A DNA stretch of 64,000 bases from Mytilus californianus (GCF_021869535.1 NW_026262690.1:15401001-15465000), one strand, 5' to 3'. Numbered from the stretch's first letter, positions 14,111 to 26,182 are shown. Notes: a model not told the origin generated them from the sequence alone. Program-made: numbers and translations.

Positions 14111-14982
14111 TCAGTTGTGTTAAATTTTACTGTGTTTATCATTTAATCTTTTCACAGTATTTCTTTTTCCACCATGGAGCCAAAAATAGGTAAAAATTGT
14201 TATTGAAGGGCAATAACTCCTACATTTGAAAAATAAGGAGTTGATTAACAATTTCAGGTGTGGTGAATTTTTGAAGATCTTGCTGCTCATTTTTGTAGGA
14301 TACAATTTCTCTCCATCTATATTAGTTTTTAACAAATAAGCTACATTTTGTACACAAAAAAATGGGAGAAAAATTAGTTTGTCATTGAATGGCAATGTGA
14401 GTGGATTGCAGTGTTAGCATCATGGTAATGTGAAGCTTAACATTTATCTGATATGATTTTCTTATAGATTGTGTTATGGAAATAATGCCTTTATTTCTAC
14501 AAAAATGATGGTACTTCAAATTCTCTGTTTACCAGGATGCTGCATGTTCATTGTACAATGTACATGTATATGAAATTTGTTAGGTGTACTCAGGATTGTC
14601 AATTTTTGTAAATTCTGCATACATGTAGATCTTATTTTGCTACTTGTATGTTTTCCTTTCAATTACATGTATCGCTTACAATTTAATGTTAACTGACATT
14701 TGAAACCCAGCCCAGAAATAAAACTATGAAACACAGAGTCTGTCAGACATTTACATGATATACATTTTGTGGTCTTCTGTGACACAGAAATTCTGTAATG
14801 TTGTTACAATTACAACTTTAAAATCTTTTACTACATTGTAGAGGAGGTCCACTTTATCATTAAGAACCTTTGTTAAATAGCTTCCTTGTAGGTAGCAAGC
14901 CTCTCTTTTAAGGAAATCCTGATAGGAAACACGTAAAAAGGTAATCTTACAAAAATCTCTAAGTGCTTTGTGTTTATAAAAA
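14111..14982. other. No gene recognised
   Basis: Repeat-like AT-rich sequence including GGCAATAACTCC, a phrase common in bivalve repeats. Minus-strand open frames here lack domain features. Confidence 0.4.
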
Positions 14983-15440
14983 TAAGGAGATGAGGTATGA
15001 TCATGATGATTGCCAATAAGACAACTATCCACCAAAGTTCAAATAAAGTGGATGTAATTAAGCAATTAAAGGCAACTGTATGGCCTTTAACATTGAGATA
15101 AACCCATACTGTAAAGTCGGCTATAAAAGGCCCAGACATGAAAAATATGAAACAATCAATTGAGAACACTAACGGCCTAATTTATAACAAAACGATTAAC
15201 AAAAAACAAATATGACAGACATGAACCAACGACAACCACTGAACTACAGGATCCTGACTAGGGACAGGCACATAAAGAATGTGGCAGGGTTAAACATGTT
15301 TGTGAGCGCTCAACCCCCCCCCCCCCCCCCCCCCACCCCCATCCCCCTAACCTGGGACAGTGGTGTAACAGCACAACAGAAGAATAAACAATAAAAAACA
15401 GAAAAACAGTTGAAAAAGGCTTAACTCATCAGATCGATAC
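14983..15440 (+). repeat. Mussel-type SINE-like repeat, longest copy
   Basis: Begins with GATGATTGCCAATAAGACAA and runs through GGCTATAAAAGGCCC, CTAACGGCCTAATTTAT, ACCAACGACAACCACTGAAC, GTGGCAGGGTTAAACATGTT, a poly-C tract (15310-15345), CCTAACCTGGGACAGTGGTG and TTGAAAAAGGCTTAACTCAT. Other copies or pieces: 55213-55500 (+), 62197-62330 (+), 31918-32070 (-), 17697-17751 (+), 38970-39021 (+), about 56590-56640 (-). Composite copy B starts just 3' of it. Confidence 0.7.
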
Positions 15441-15466
15441 AAAGCAGAAAAACATAAAACAATAAC

Positions 15467-16580
15467 TGCTTCGCTGAGCGCAGCTGGATACGCCCGCAGA
15501 GGTCCAACCCTGAACAGTTGGGGCAAAAATGGACACAATATTCAAGCTTGATACAGGTCTGACTTTGGATTGTAATTAAATATTTGACATATTATAAGAT
15601 TCTGAATAAATGTAGTCAAAGAACTTGAAATTGGTTATATGAATTGACTTTATATTCAATACAAGATTTCTTGTTGTTGTGCAATACACCTGTACTGTTG
15701 CTAAATACTTAGTAAATCTGTTGTCAGACTATAAACAAATAAAGTTCAATAACTTCTCAATGTTATATCAGAAATTTATAAAAAAAACTAAAGGGAGGTT
15801 ATCTTAATAGATATAAATCAGTCATCAAAGTTTAATGAAAACTGTTCAAATTAAAGCACTTTAAGGATATTGTCCAAAAACTTGAAAATCACCCCTTTTT
15901 TATGAATAAAATCTTATAACTCGGAAAAGTAAAATCTAAAATTTATAAAAATCAAAAGGGAGCTTACAACAATAGATATAAACAATTTACCAAAGTTTCA
16001 TTAAAAATGCTGAAAGCATTTTTGAGTTCTTGTACGAAAACTGGAAAATCCCCTTTTTGTAATGAATAAAACCCCATAAATCGTAAACGTATAGTCTAAA
16101 ATTTATAAAAACCAAAAGGGAGCTTATGTCGATAGAAATAAACAATTCACCAAAGTTTCTTGCAAATTGGTGAAATTGTTATTGAGTTATTGTCCGAAAA
16201 CTGGAAAATCCCCCCTTTTTTAATGAATAAAACCCCAAAACTCGAAAACGGTAAATCCAAAATTTATAAAAAACGAAAGGGAGCTCACATCTATAGATAT
16301 AAACAATTCACAAAAGTTTCATGCATATTGGTTTAAGTGTTTTTGAGTTAATGTCCGAAAACTGGAAAATCCCCCATTTCTAATGAAAAAAAACCCAAAA
16401 CTAGGAAACTGAAAATGTAAAATTTATAAAAAACGAAAGGGAGCTCAGGTCAATAGATATAAACATTTCATTAAAGTTTCATGCTAATTGGTCCAAGTGT
16501 TTTTGAGTTATTGTCCGACATGTTGACGATGGACGGACAACGGTATACCATAATACGTCCCGTAAACGGGCGTATAAAAG
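15467..16580 (+). mobile_element. Composite element copy B
   Basis: Head TGCTTCGCTGAGCGCAGC at 15467, then GGATACGCCCGCAGAGGTCC and a conserved block of about 160 bp. The middle is five degenerate units of about 124 bp (AAAACTGGAAAATCCCC, AAAACCCCA, AAAGGGAGCT, AGATATAAACAATTCA) found in no other copy here. The tail is a hairpin with stem TACGTCCCGT / ACGGGCGTA (16554-16575) followed by TAAAAG. Confidence 0.75.
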
Positions 16581-16969
16581 CTGGACGTGGCAGGGTATTT
16601 ATCCATCCCTCATCCTTAACAACAAAAACAACACTTAAGTACAGATCTGAGAGTACTCGCAGTTACTGATAGCTAGTTCAAAGCCAATAACAACTAATAA
16701 AAAAAATCATGTATCTAAGGCTAAAATATCAATCAGTACACATCCAACATCCAATGGATTTAGCGTAAAGACGTCATTAACAGTTAGAGAAAAACATGAC
16801 CTTGTGCAATGCCAAAATAAAGGTATTGACAGATTGCAGTACCGTTAAAGTACATATGTGTATAACAAAACTATTTAGTATGATTTTAATTTACTGATAA
16901 CAAAATCAATATTTATACCAATAAAAACAATATTCAAAGATCTAATTACAGTGTTGAATTGGTAACCTT
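16581..16969. other. No gene recognised
   Basis: AT-rich spacer between composite copy B and the RT relic. It may be further 3' sequence of that retroelement, but no conserved block was seen. Confidence 0.35.
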
Positions 16970-17534
16970 TTAGAATAGGTTTATCTAAAGGATTGAGTAG
17001 TTTACCCAGATCGTGTATAAATTTGTGGGCTCTGTAAACAACATCACCATAAAATTTAGGATGTGCTATTCCATCTGAAATAAGTTTTTATACAGGTACA
17101 GCCAAACTTGCAAACCAAATCTTTGTATCTATGGAAGAATTAAGTAGAGGTTTTAAGTAATTTGTGGTAACGAAATCCCTGACTTAATAATTTACCAGTA
17201 ATACATAGATTACGCTCATTGAAATCCAAAATGTCACTACAGACACGGGCACAACGAACGAGTTGGGATATATAAATACCGTAAGATGGCGCAAGAGGAA
17301 CATCACTGTCCAAAAAAGGAAAACTAACAATAGGAAAAGAAAAATCATTTCTTTTGTCGTAAATTTTTGTGTAGAGTTTCTGGTGTAAAACTGAAATGTC
17401 TAAATCTAGGAAAGGACACTTATTGCTGTCAATATTTGATTTATTTAAGGTAAGTTCCTGCGGGTAAATTTCGGCAGTATATTTAGAGAATTCTTGATTA
17501 TTTAACGAAAAAATATCATCAAGATCATTTCATA
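16970..17534 (-). pseudogene. Degenerate retroelement reverse-transcriptase fragment
   Basis: An open stretch of about 130 codons on the minus strand (17140-17534) begins at a DDIFSLNN motif, matching the DD motif C of reverse transcriptases. It continues with CPFLDLDISVL, YDKRNDFSF and APSYGIYISQLVRCAR, blocks that I recognise from ORFs of bivalve mobile elements. An in-frame TGA lies just before the motif, a TAA interrupts at 17140-17142, and after a frameshift the conserved HPKFYGDVVYRAHKF block appears at about 16985-17050. The RT palm upstream is missing. The exact class (Penelope-like or other non-LTR) is not settled from this piece. It is non-functional. Confidence 0.75.
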
Positions 17535-17569
17535 TATTTAACCCTATAACATGTATAAAGTTAATACAG

Positions 17570-18062
17570 AACAAGAATGTGTCCATAGTACACGGATGCC
17601 CCACTCGCACTATCATTTTCTATGTTCAGTGGACCGTGAAATTGGGGTCAAAACTCTAATTTGGCATTAAAATTAGAAAGATCATATCATAGGGAACATA
17701 GATATAGGAAGATGTGGTATGAGTGCCAATGAGACAACTCTCCATCCAAGTTGTTTACTAAGTTTCAAGTTGATTGGACTTCAACTTCATCAAAAACTAC
17801 CTTGACCAAAAACTTTAACCTGCGCACTCGCACTATCATTTTCTATGTTCAGTGGACTCTGAAATTGGTGTCAAAACTCTAATTTGGCATTAAAATTAGA
17901 AAGAGCATATCATAAGGAAAATGTGTACTAAGTTTCAAGTTGATTCGACTTCAACTTCATCAAAAACTACATTCACCAAAAACTTTAAACTGAAGTGGGA
18001 CAGACAGACGGACGAACAGACGCACAGACCAAAAAACATAATGCCCCTAGGTGGGGCATAAA
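17570..18062 (+). repeat. GCCCC-type interspersed repeat with internal duplication
   Basis: Two tandem half-units share ACTCGCACTATCATTTTCTA, AATTTGGCATTAAAATTAGA and ACTAAGTTTCAAGTTGATT. The end is rich in GACAGACAGACGGACG and closes ATGCCCCTAGGTGGGGCATA, a short hairpin. A related end occurs at 42190-42345. The first half-unit carries a 55-57-bp insertion (17697-17751). Confidence 0.65.
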
Positions 18063-19245
18063 AATCCTGGAAGTTGAATTGGTTTAGTAATGTAGAAAAA
18101 AATCATGAGTAATCTCCTCTTTCTTTATTAAGTTGTTCATGGAAGCTGAAATAACACATCAGTAACAAATGTATATATATATATATATATATACAATGTA
18201 TATAAAAGCCTGGTATTTCTTAATCATAAGAAATCGGATGGACAAGGTATAATTTACAGTTGTCACTACACATAGGCAGACATATATATATTGTGTATGT
18301 AATATATATAGCAAAAATGTGTAGCCCATGATAATGCTCAGTTACGATCCCAGTTAACGATTAATTCAGTAATCATGGTAATTCTGTGAAATCTACAATT
18401 ATCTTTTTCATGAATTACATGTAGCTATCTTGTTGTTTCAGTGTGTGCAAACCATTTTAACCTCTATACCATCACAAATGCTGGTTTGATATTTTTTAAG
18501 TACATTTGTACATGTACCGGTAGTTATAATACAAATGTACTGAATTTCATTTATACTTCATTGATAAATTTTGAGATTTACAAATTATTTGAAAAGGACA
18601 TGACTTTGCTGGCAAGATTCATTGCATTACATGTATTAAAAAGAATGAACTTTAGCTTATTCAAAATATTTTTAAGCAAAACCTTAAGTTTCTGAGCAAC
18701 CACTTGAACATACATGTACATTCTACATGTAATGACTTATGTGTGCTATTTCTTTATTTCTCTCCACACCATGCATGGCCACTATGTTTTACATTGCAAA
18801 TACATGTAGTTAAGAACTTTCTGTAATACATGTACAATTGTGACACAGTTATTATATATAAATAATACAGAAATTATTCATGTATTACCAAACTTGGATA
18901 ATTTTGTTACTTGATCATCATGATCATGCTGATCCTACATCATTACAGAAGATTTACAGACAAACTTATCTGGAAAGTTTTATTAAAGCTAATACTTTAT
19001 GAAGGTATAACAAACATCTTTTATTACGGGTTGACAAGTTGACAACAAACTAGCAAATAACAAGTATATTTGAATTTCTTTCGTAATAAAAACTGTCTGA
19101 TATATTATTGTCTAGAATATACTTAGAGTAAATATCATAATTTTTACAGCTTAATTTAGTAAATTCAATATTTTCTGAAATGGTGCTAGCAGGCTGATAT
19201 AAAAAATTTAATAATTGCTTCTGGTTATTATATTGCATGCCTTTT
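18063..19245. other. Gene-free AT-rich DNA with a short (AT)n run
   Basis: Dinucleotide AT repeats at 18173-18194. Otherwise nothing recognisable. Confidence 0.4.
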
Positions 19246-19412
19246 CGTACCATTATGGTAAATTCTGGAAAATATACATCAATTGTATGTTTTCAATGAA
19301 AAAAAGCAACAAAGTAGGATACAAGACAAATATCAGGAAAATAGGAAAATGTATTATGAAAAACTGCAAAACAAATAATACAATAAATGCATTATTCAAA
19401 GTTTTAAAACTA
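19246..19412. repeat. Dispersed repeat shared with 63095-63250
   Basis: Both loci contain GG(T/C)AAATTC(T/C)GGAAAATA, ACA(A/T)C(A/T)AATGCAT and TTCAAAGTTTTAAAA in the same order and spacing. In the second locus a palindrome begins about 35 bp later; here a related palindrome lies at 20769, on the far side of composite copy C. Confidence 0.6.
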
Positions 19413-19514
19413 TGACCTATGAAAGTGCCGAAAGTAAAACTTAAACAAATTAGGTCCTTCTTAAATGTTTTTTTTTGTTTTGTTTTTAATACATTTTGTT
19501 AATTCTAAATAAAT

Positions 19515-20560
19515 TGCTTCGCCGAGCGCAGCTGGATACGACCGCAGAGGTCCAACCCTGAACAGTGGGGGCAAAAATGGACACAATATTCGCACTTGAT
19601 ACAGGTCTGAATTTGGATTGTAATTAAATATTTGACACATAATAGGTTTCTGACACAGAATAACTGTAGTCAAAGAACTTAGAATTGGTTATATGATTTG
19701 AATTTATATTCAATTTCCCCCCCCCCCCCCCTCCTTTTTTTTGCCAAAAAAAGGCAAAAAAAAAAGTATTTGAAGAAATTTTCTTTTTAATTTCTGATAT
19801 CTGAAATGAGAAAAAATTGTCCCCCCCCTCTCACAATTTCCTTTTTACCCCCCCCCCTTTTTTTCCAAAAAAAAAAATTCTTCCCCTCAAGACATGGTCA
19901 TAATCTCAATTCAAATTTCCAATGGAGTTTGCAACCATAGTTACCCATTTAAATACATCATAAAAGTCTTAAAATAGAAATCGACATACATAATCATGGC
20001 TAAAATTAATATTCCTTAATCAGCATTTTTAAATAGTAACTTCTAAAAATAAATTGACAGCTAATCACCTCAAGACAATACAACATTTCTTTATACATAA
20101 TTTAAAAGCAGTGTAAGGGAGGTAATCCAAACATAACATTGTACTTTTTTTTAATTGTCCATAAACCAGGAAACCCTTGTTTTTCCCCTTTTTTCCCCCT
20201 AATTCCTAAACGGTTGGGAGCCATAACCCCCCAAAGCCAATCCTGACCATCCCTTTGTGGTATGGAAACTTGTGGTATAATTTCAGAGAGATCCATATAC
20301 CATTCCACAAGTTAGTAGTCTGGAAATTAGAAAAATGTTTATTTGGGCCCCTTTTTGGCCCCCAAATTCCTTAACTGTTAGGACTATAACCCCCAAAATC
20401 AATCATATCCCAAACTTCCTTTTGAAGTTATAAACCTTGTGTCTAAATTTCATAGATTTCTATTTACATTTACTAAAGTTATTGTCCGGAAACCAAATGT
20501 CTTCGGACGACGACGTGATACCAATATAAGACTGCAAAATTTTTTGCGGTCGTATAAAAA
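19515..20560 (+). mobile_element. Composite element copy C
   Basis: Head TGCTTCGCCGAGCGCAGC. The middle has C-rich and T-rich tracts with TTTAATTTCTGA, one arm of the GCAGTGTAAGGGAGGTAAT palindrome seen complete in copies E and F, and two units of the roughly 150-bp ATAACCCCC module. The tail is CTTCGGACGACGACG then CAATATAAGACTGCAAAA and TTTTTGCGGTCGTATAAAAA. Confidence 0.8.
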
Positions 20561-20768
20561 TCAGTGTGAATTTCAGAAAATATAAGAAGTTCTGAAGTTT
20601 GAGGATTTTACATGTGTACAGTAACCGTTAAACATTTCTTAAATATAATTACATTTGTAAATATATTCAACTGCCTATGTTGTCTTTCAGAACAAATTGC
20701 TTAGTTGAGATTGATATTTTTTAGATAAAACATTTTTATACAATGATATCTTTCAAAGTGGAGGTATA

Positions 20769-20905
20769 TGATAAAAAGATCATAACATGACATTTTTCAT
20801 ATCAGATGTATTATCAGCCCTCAAGCCTTTGGCTCTTGGGCTGATATCTTGACCTAGGGCTGATAATACATCTGATATGAAAACCGTCATGTAATAATCT
20901 GATAG
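20769..20905. repeat. Long palindrome (foldback), family 1
   Basis: Outer arms AACATGACATTTTTCATATC / GATATGAAAACCGTCATGT and GATGTATTATCAGCCC / GGGCTGATAATACATC. Inside is a second hairpin, CAAGCC-TTT-GGCTCTTG flanked by ATCAGCCC / GGGCTGAT. It is related to 63285-63435. Confidence 0.85.
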
Positions 20906-21110
20906 TATTAATCTTTAGGGTAATGCACTTGACTGTGATGGTCATGATGCTTGTTGAAATGAAAATAACACTTTATAAATTTGGTGCATCCAAAGCACTA
21001 ATCGGGACTATAAACCTTCATCAGATATGCTCAAAGAAAATAATTTGAAAGCCAAAAATGTATAGATACTTTAATATTTGAAAAGCTTCATGACCAAAAG
21101 GGACATTATA

Positions 21111-21258
21111 GGATTTAACGACTTTTAAAGGAATTTATTTGTGTATAAACGACCAATTCACACAACAACAAATAAATGTCAGAAGGAAATGAAATGTTTG
21201 TGAGTGACTTGGTCAAGTTTATACACCAATAAATTCCTTTAAAAATGTGTTTAATCCT
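21111..21258. repeat. Inverted repeat, arms about 48 bp
   Basis: Left arm includes GGATTTAACGA and AAAGGAATTTATTTGTGTAT; the right arm is its near complement, ATACACCAATAAATTCCTTT then GTGTTTAATCC. The spacer is about 48 bp. The DNA before it (20940-21110) contains ATCCAAAGCACTAATCGGGA, which I recall as a common mussel repeat. Confidence 0.75.
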
Positions 21259-21522
21259 TATAATTCTTTAAACTGGAGATAAGGAATTTAATTTCTCCAC
21301 TCGTAACCTCTATCACATGTAAATTGTATATTTATGTCATTGAATTGGCCTGGCGCATGAATAATTTTTTTGGTTAACGCAAAATAATTTTATTCCATGA
21401 AATATGCTATCTGATAAAGAATAAACTACAAAAATATCTTATCGTCATTCAAATGAATGTTTTGTGTTTATTATTTAATTTAACATGTTTAACGATGAAC
21501 GCGAAGTGAAAATAAAATAAAA

Positions 21523-23460
21523 TGCTCCGCAGGGCGCAGCTTGATACGACCGCAGAGGTCGAACCCTGAACAGTTGGGGCAAGTATGGACACAACATTCA
21601 AGCTTGATACAGCTCTGAATTTGGATTGTGATTAAATATTTGACACAGCATAGGTTTCTGACACAGAATGAATGTGGTCTAAGAACTTAAAAATTTTAAA
21701 TTGGACATTCACCTATTATGGTCCAATATCCAAAATCTAAATACATGGTTAGATTCAGCATATCAAAGAACCCCAAGAATTCAATTTTTGATGAAATCAA
21801 ACAAAGTTTAATTTTGGACCCTTTTGACCTCAATGTGGACAAAGTTGATAACAGGGCCCAAAAATCTAAATACATGGTTAGATTCAGCATATCAAAGAAC
21901 CCCATATATTCAATTTTTGTTGAAATCAAACAAAGTTTAATTTTGGACCCCGATTTGGACCAACTTGAAAACTGGGCCCATAATCAAAAATCTAAATACA
22001 TGTTTAGATAAAGCATATCAAAGAACACTAAAAATTCAATTTTTGTTAAAATCAAACTAAGTTTAATTTTGGACCCTTTGGACCTTAATGTAGACCAATT
22101 TGAAAACGGAACCAGAAATTAAGAATCTAAATACACGGTTAGATTCGGCATATCAAAGAACCCCAATAATTCAATTTTTGATGAAATCAAACAAAGTTAA
22201 ATTTTGGACCCTTTGGACCTCAATGTGGACCAATTTAAAAACGGGGCCCAAAATCCAAAAACCTAATACACGGTTATATTCAGCATATTAAAGAACCCCA
22301 AGAATTCAAGAATAAAACCCCATTGAAATTGATCAAGAAATAAGCAATTTATAAGAAGTATCTTAGCTTCTTTTGCACAATACTGTGCAATTGAATATTT
22401 CTTGCTATTGCGCAATACTGTACAATTGACAATTTCTTGCTATTGCGCAATATTGTGCTATTGGATATTTCTTGCTATTGCGCAATACTGTGCAATTGAA
22501 AATTTCTTGCTATTGCGCAATACTGTGCAATTGAAGATTTCTTGCTATTGTGCAATACTGTGCAATTGAAAATTTCTTGCTATTGCACAATACTTATTAT
22601 ATAAAAATTTACACATCCTGTTTGGTGTGTATCTCCTACCATATCATTATTATTTGCTTTTAAATATAAATCAGAAATAACCAACTTAAAATGGAAAATT
22701 TTAAAAGAAAAAAAAAAGGAAAAAAAGAAAAAAAAAGAACTCCCCCCCCCCCAATTTTGAACCCCCTTATGATTCATCACCCCCAAACTCAATCCCAGCC
22801 TTCCCTTTGTGGTATGGTACCTTGCAGTACAATTTCAGAGAGATCCATACACTTGAACACAAGTTATTGTCTTGAAACTAGAAAAATGCTTATTTTTGGC
22901 CCCTTTTTGGCCCCCAATTCCTAAACGTTTCAAGCAATTACCCCCGAACTCAATTCCAGCTTTCCCTTTGTGATATGAAACCTTGTAGTACAATTTCAGA
23001 AATATCCAAACACTTACACACAAGTTATTGTCATGAAACTAGAAAAATGCTTGTTTTTTGCCCCTTTTTTGGCCCCTAATTCCTAAAATTTTGAGGCAAT
23101 TACCCCCAAAATCAATTACAGCCTTCCCTTTGTGATATGGAACCTTGTGGTACAATGTCAGAGAGATCCATACACTTACACACAAGTTATTGTCTGAAAG
23201 TTACAAAAATGCTTATTTTTGGCCCCTTTTTGGCCCCTAATTCCTTAACTGTTGGTACCATAACCCCCAAAATCAATCCCAACCTTCCTTTCGTGGTATT
23301 GAACCTTATGGTAAAATTTCATGGAGATCCATTCACTTAAACTAAAGTTAGAGTGCGAAAACCAATGTGTCTTCGGACGACGCCGGACAACGCCAGACGA
23401 CGCCAACGTCATACCAATATACGACCAAAAAATTTTTAATTTTTGCGGTCGTATCAAAAT
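21523..23460 (+). mobile_element. Composite element copy D
   Basis: Head TGCTCCGCAGGGCGCAGC, then GATACGACCGCAGAGGTCGA. The middle is five units of the 126-137-bp module (ATTCAGCATATCAAAGAACC), six units of a 35-bp module (TTGCTATTGCGCAATACTGT), a purine-rich tract, then about four units of the roughly 150-180-bp module. The tail is CTTCGGACGACGCCGGACAA, CAATATACGACC and TTTTTGCGGTCGTAT. Of the copies seen whole, this one shows most module types. Confidence 0.85.
22368..22595. repeat. 35-bp tandem array inside composite copy D
   Basis: About six units of TTGCTATTGCGCAATACTGT plus GCAATTGAAAATTTC. Each unit contains the self-complementary TTGCGCAA. Single or partial units occur in copy A at about 165-215. 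Confidence 0.88.
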
Positions 23461-24260
23461 TTAGCGTCCAGCGAATGTGTGTTATTATTGCCGCCATCTT
23501 GTTTACATTGGTTACGAAAAGTAGTTCCGTAAATATATAACTTCAAGATCTACTACCAGAAGCCCTCACGACCAATCATATAAACGTATTCCCTAATATG
23601 AAAATCATATAAGAATTATAAAAAGGAATTTATCTTATGTAACTTTTGCCTAAACATGCTAAGGAAGCCGGAAACTTAGTTTCTTAATAATTTCAAAATT
23701 TATCAGGTTAGAATTAATATTTATGAAAGGTACATGTACATGTATGTTATAAATTATGTCAGTACTAAAACACTGATTGTTACTGTATACATGGTATATA
23801 TATCTAACAATGAGATTTGTTGGGTTAATCATGGCAGTATTTTTTTAGATTTCTTTGTCTGTTATACATGTAGTCTGTAACTTGTGTTATTACCTTATAA
23901 AGAGTATTTTACTGTTTTATTAATATTTCTATATTATTTGCTATTTTTCTGCCATTTTTTGTTCCATGGTCTATTGCACTGGAAATTATCGTTCTATTGC
24001 ACCTGTGTGCAGTATATTGCACTGACCTGTTATGACCTCTTATTCTGAAATCTGATTAGTTGAAAGGTATTCATGTTGTCCAATCAAATTGGGTCTTTTA
24101 AACGTTCTTGGGTTTATTGTTTTGGTTGTACATGTATGCTCCTTACACATTATAATTAATACAGTTGTTACTTTCATGTGTTTTATTTCTAAGAATTTGT
24201 TAGAACTGACTCAGTATGTATTACATGTAGGTATTAAAACAGTTATTGAATGTGTAACAG
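23461..24260. other. No gene recognised
   Basis: AT-rich unique-looking sequence between composite copy D and a palindrome. Confidence 0.4.
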
Positions 24261-24394
24261 TGCAATAGATCAAAATATATTTCCCTCGGTATGAAGATCA
24301 GCTCATTGTTCTATTGCCCTCAGCCGTTGGCTTCGGGCAAATAGAACAATGAGCTGATCTTCATACCTCGGGAAATATATTTTGATCTATTGCA
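24261..24394. repeat. Long near-perfect palindrome, family 2
   Basis: Arms of about 60 bp: TGCAATAGATCAAAATATAT ... TGTTCTATTGCCC on the left and its complement GGGCAAATAGAACA ... ATATATTTTGATCTATTGCA on the right. They close on a loop, TCAGCCGTTGGCTTC. Weaker complementarity (GTAAC / GTTAC) extends outside. Confidence 0.92.
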
Positions 24395-25093
24395 TAGTTA
24401 CATATTAAATAACTGTATAATATTGTCCCACCTCTGTTACTGTGTTCTTCAATAGTTATACATCTAGCCAAAAATTCCCTTAAAATAGTGCTTCATGTAC
24501 ATGTAATGTACCAGCTGTCTTCGACTTGAAGCAAAGTATTAGCTGTTTTATATGAAGTCTTGGTCACACTGTGACTTTTGCATGTTTTGATGATAAAGAA
24601 CAGCAAAAAAAATATAACAAAAATACCAAACTCAAAGGTATAAAATTAAAAGAGGTAAGTCAATAAAAACTGACAATACCATGCCAGACACACTGACTTT
24701 CTCAACTAACCATGCTAATGGAACAACCGGAAAACAACATTTATAGTACTGACTTGGTACAGGCATTTTCAGAAGAAAATGGTGGGTTAAACCTGGTTTT
24801 ATACATGTAGCTTACTAAACCTCCTGCTTGCATGACAGTTGTACAATGTATACATGTAGTTCCGCATTATTGACAAAATTGTGCAAGCAACCCAAACAGA
24901 TGCAAATGGAAGCTTTGAACAATCCCAATGTTATGCTTTCGTTGAGTGCATGCATGGGTTTTTTTGTGTGTCATGGATTAATACACCATATCCCTACAGT
25001 AACCATGACAGTTAAAATAAACATTTCAAAAAAGAAGATAATGTACCATTCTTTCATTTTGGCTCTTCATAAGTACTTGTACAAACCTTATTT
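24395..25093. other. 3' flank of Rap2, no other gene
   Basis: Probably includes the Rap2 3' UTR (minus strand). I could not place a polyadenylation signal. Confidence 0.4.
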
Positions 25094-25633
25094 TCATACT
25101 ATCACACAGCAGCCTTTTTTTTCTTTAACAGGACTAGTGTTCATTTCTCTCACTATTTCAATAAAAACTTCATTTACATTTTGTGTAACTTTGGCTGATG
25201 TCTCTGTGAAGGGACACCCCCACGCAAGAGATAATGAAGCACCTTCACTTGATGGCACTTCTCTTTGATGATCTAAGTCAGCTTTATTCCCAACTAATAT
25301 CATTGGTATATCATCAATGCCTTTCACCCTCTGTATTTGTTCTTTCATTGTTTTTATGTCCTGAAATGTTTGTAAACTTGTTATGCTGTAAACAATAACA
25401 AAACCTTGTCCATTTTTAATATACAGATCTCGCATAGATGCAAATTGTTCTGTTCCTGCGGTATCAAGAATTTCTAGCACTGATGGTGCTGAATCCACTT
25501 CTATTTCTTTTCTGTAGAAATCTTCAATAGTTGGGTCATATTTTTCCATGAAAGTCCCACTTACAAATTTAACTGTTAGTGCACTCTTCCCTACACCACC
25601 ACTGCCTAAAACAACAACTTTATATTCCCTCAT
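25094..25633 (-). CDS. RAP2: Rap2-type Ras-family small GTPase
   Basis: A membrane-anchored GTP/GDP switch of the Rap branch of the Ras family, known to act in cell adhesion and cytoskeletal signalling. The 179-residue open frame is intact and intronless, as RAP2B is in vertebrates, and has the usual family length. Visible motifs are the P-loop GSGGVGKS (residues 10-17), the effector loop [12 protein letters not shown], the switch-2 motif DTAGTEQF, the base-binding NKAD and the ETSAK motif. Phe in the effector loop (Ser in Rap1) marks Rap2. Thr replaces the Ras catalytic Gln61, as in all Raps. The C-terminus is GCCVIV, a CaaX box (CVIV) with a neighbouring Cys that could be palmitoylated. The start is the only Met that gives the canonical [10 protein letters not shown] beginning. 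No close AATAAA signal was found downstream. A functional gene is more likely than a retrocopy because the frame is undamaged. Confidence 0.97.
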   Translation of the reverse strand: MREYKVVVLGSGGVGKSALTVKFVSGTFMEKYDPTIEDFYRKEIEVDSAPSVLEILDTAGTEQFASMRDLYIKNGQGFVIVYSITSLQTFQDIKTMKEQIQRVKGIDDIPMILVGNKADLDHQREVPSSEGASLSLAWGCPFTETSAKVTQNVNEVFIEIVREMNTSPVKEKKGCCVIV

Positions 25634-26027
25634 GGTCAGTGATTACAGGCTGTGGTCAGTTGCCTTTGACTGGACTTGTCTATCACAATTTAAATCCCCA
25701 GGATAATATGAGGTCACTAAAATGGGTGCGATATATACGAGTTAAATCAGTTCATTTTTCTCACGTCTTTTGTACCTTCAACTTGTTTTAAAATGTAATA
25801 TTTACGAATAATGAATAATTTCTGGTTATAGATTAATTCAAATCATTGATAGTTAAGTTATATAGTCGATATAACATAGAACTTGTTGCATGTTCAACTG
25901 TGACAGTCATCTGCCATTTTGGGTGGGCGCAGGAAGCAGGAGAGTACAAAAAGAACGATAACTCTCCCCAAAACTCAGTCAGTTCCCTCTCAAAAATTAG
26001 AATAAATAAAAATACCCCCCAAAATTA
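25634..26027. other. 5' flank of Rap2
   Basis: Expected to hold the Rap2 promoter and 5' UTR (minus strand). No TATA box or initiator could be singled out. Confidence 0.35.
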
Positions 26028-26162
26028 AAATAAAATAAAATAAAATAAAATAAAATAAAATAAAATAATAAAATAAAATAAAATAAAATAAAATAAAATA
26101 AAATAAAATAAAATAAAATAAAATAAAATAAAATAAAATAAAATAAAATAAAATAAAATAAA
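26027..26162. repeat. (TAAAA)n microsatellite
   Basis: About 26 uninterrupted or nearly uninterrupted AAAAT pentamers, one shifted unit near 26065, ending in a poly-A run. It abuts the left end of the MULE-like element. Confidence 0.97.
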
Positions 26163-26182
26163 AAAAAAAATAAATAAACTAA

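Noticed and set aside
14120..14395. 91-codon minus-strand frame
   Set aside because: AT-rich, contains repeat phrases common in bivalves, no domain.
21540..21570. GGTTCGACC on the minus strand in composite heads as a tRNA/SINE B box
   Set aside because: No matching A box at the right distance and no cloverleaf could be drawn.
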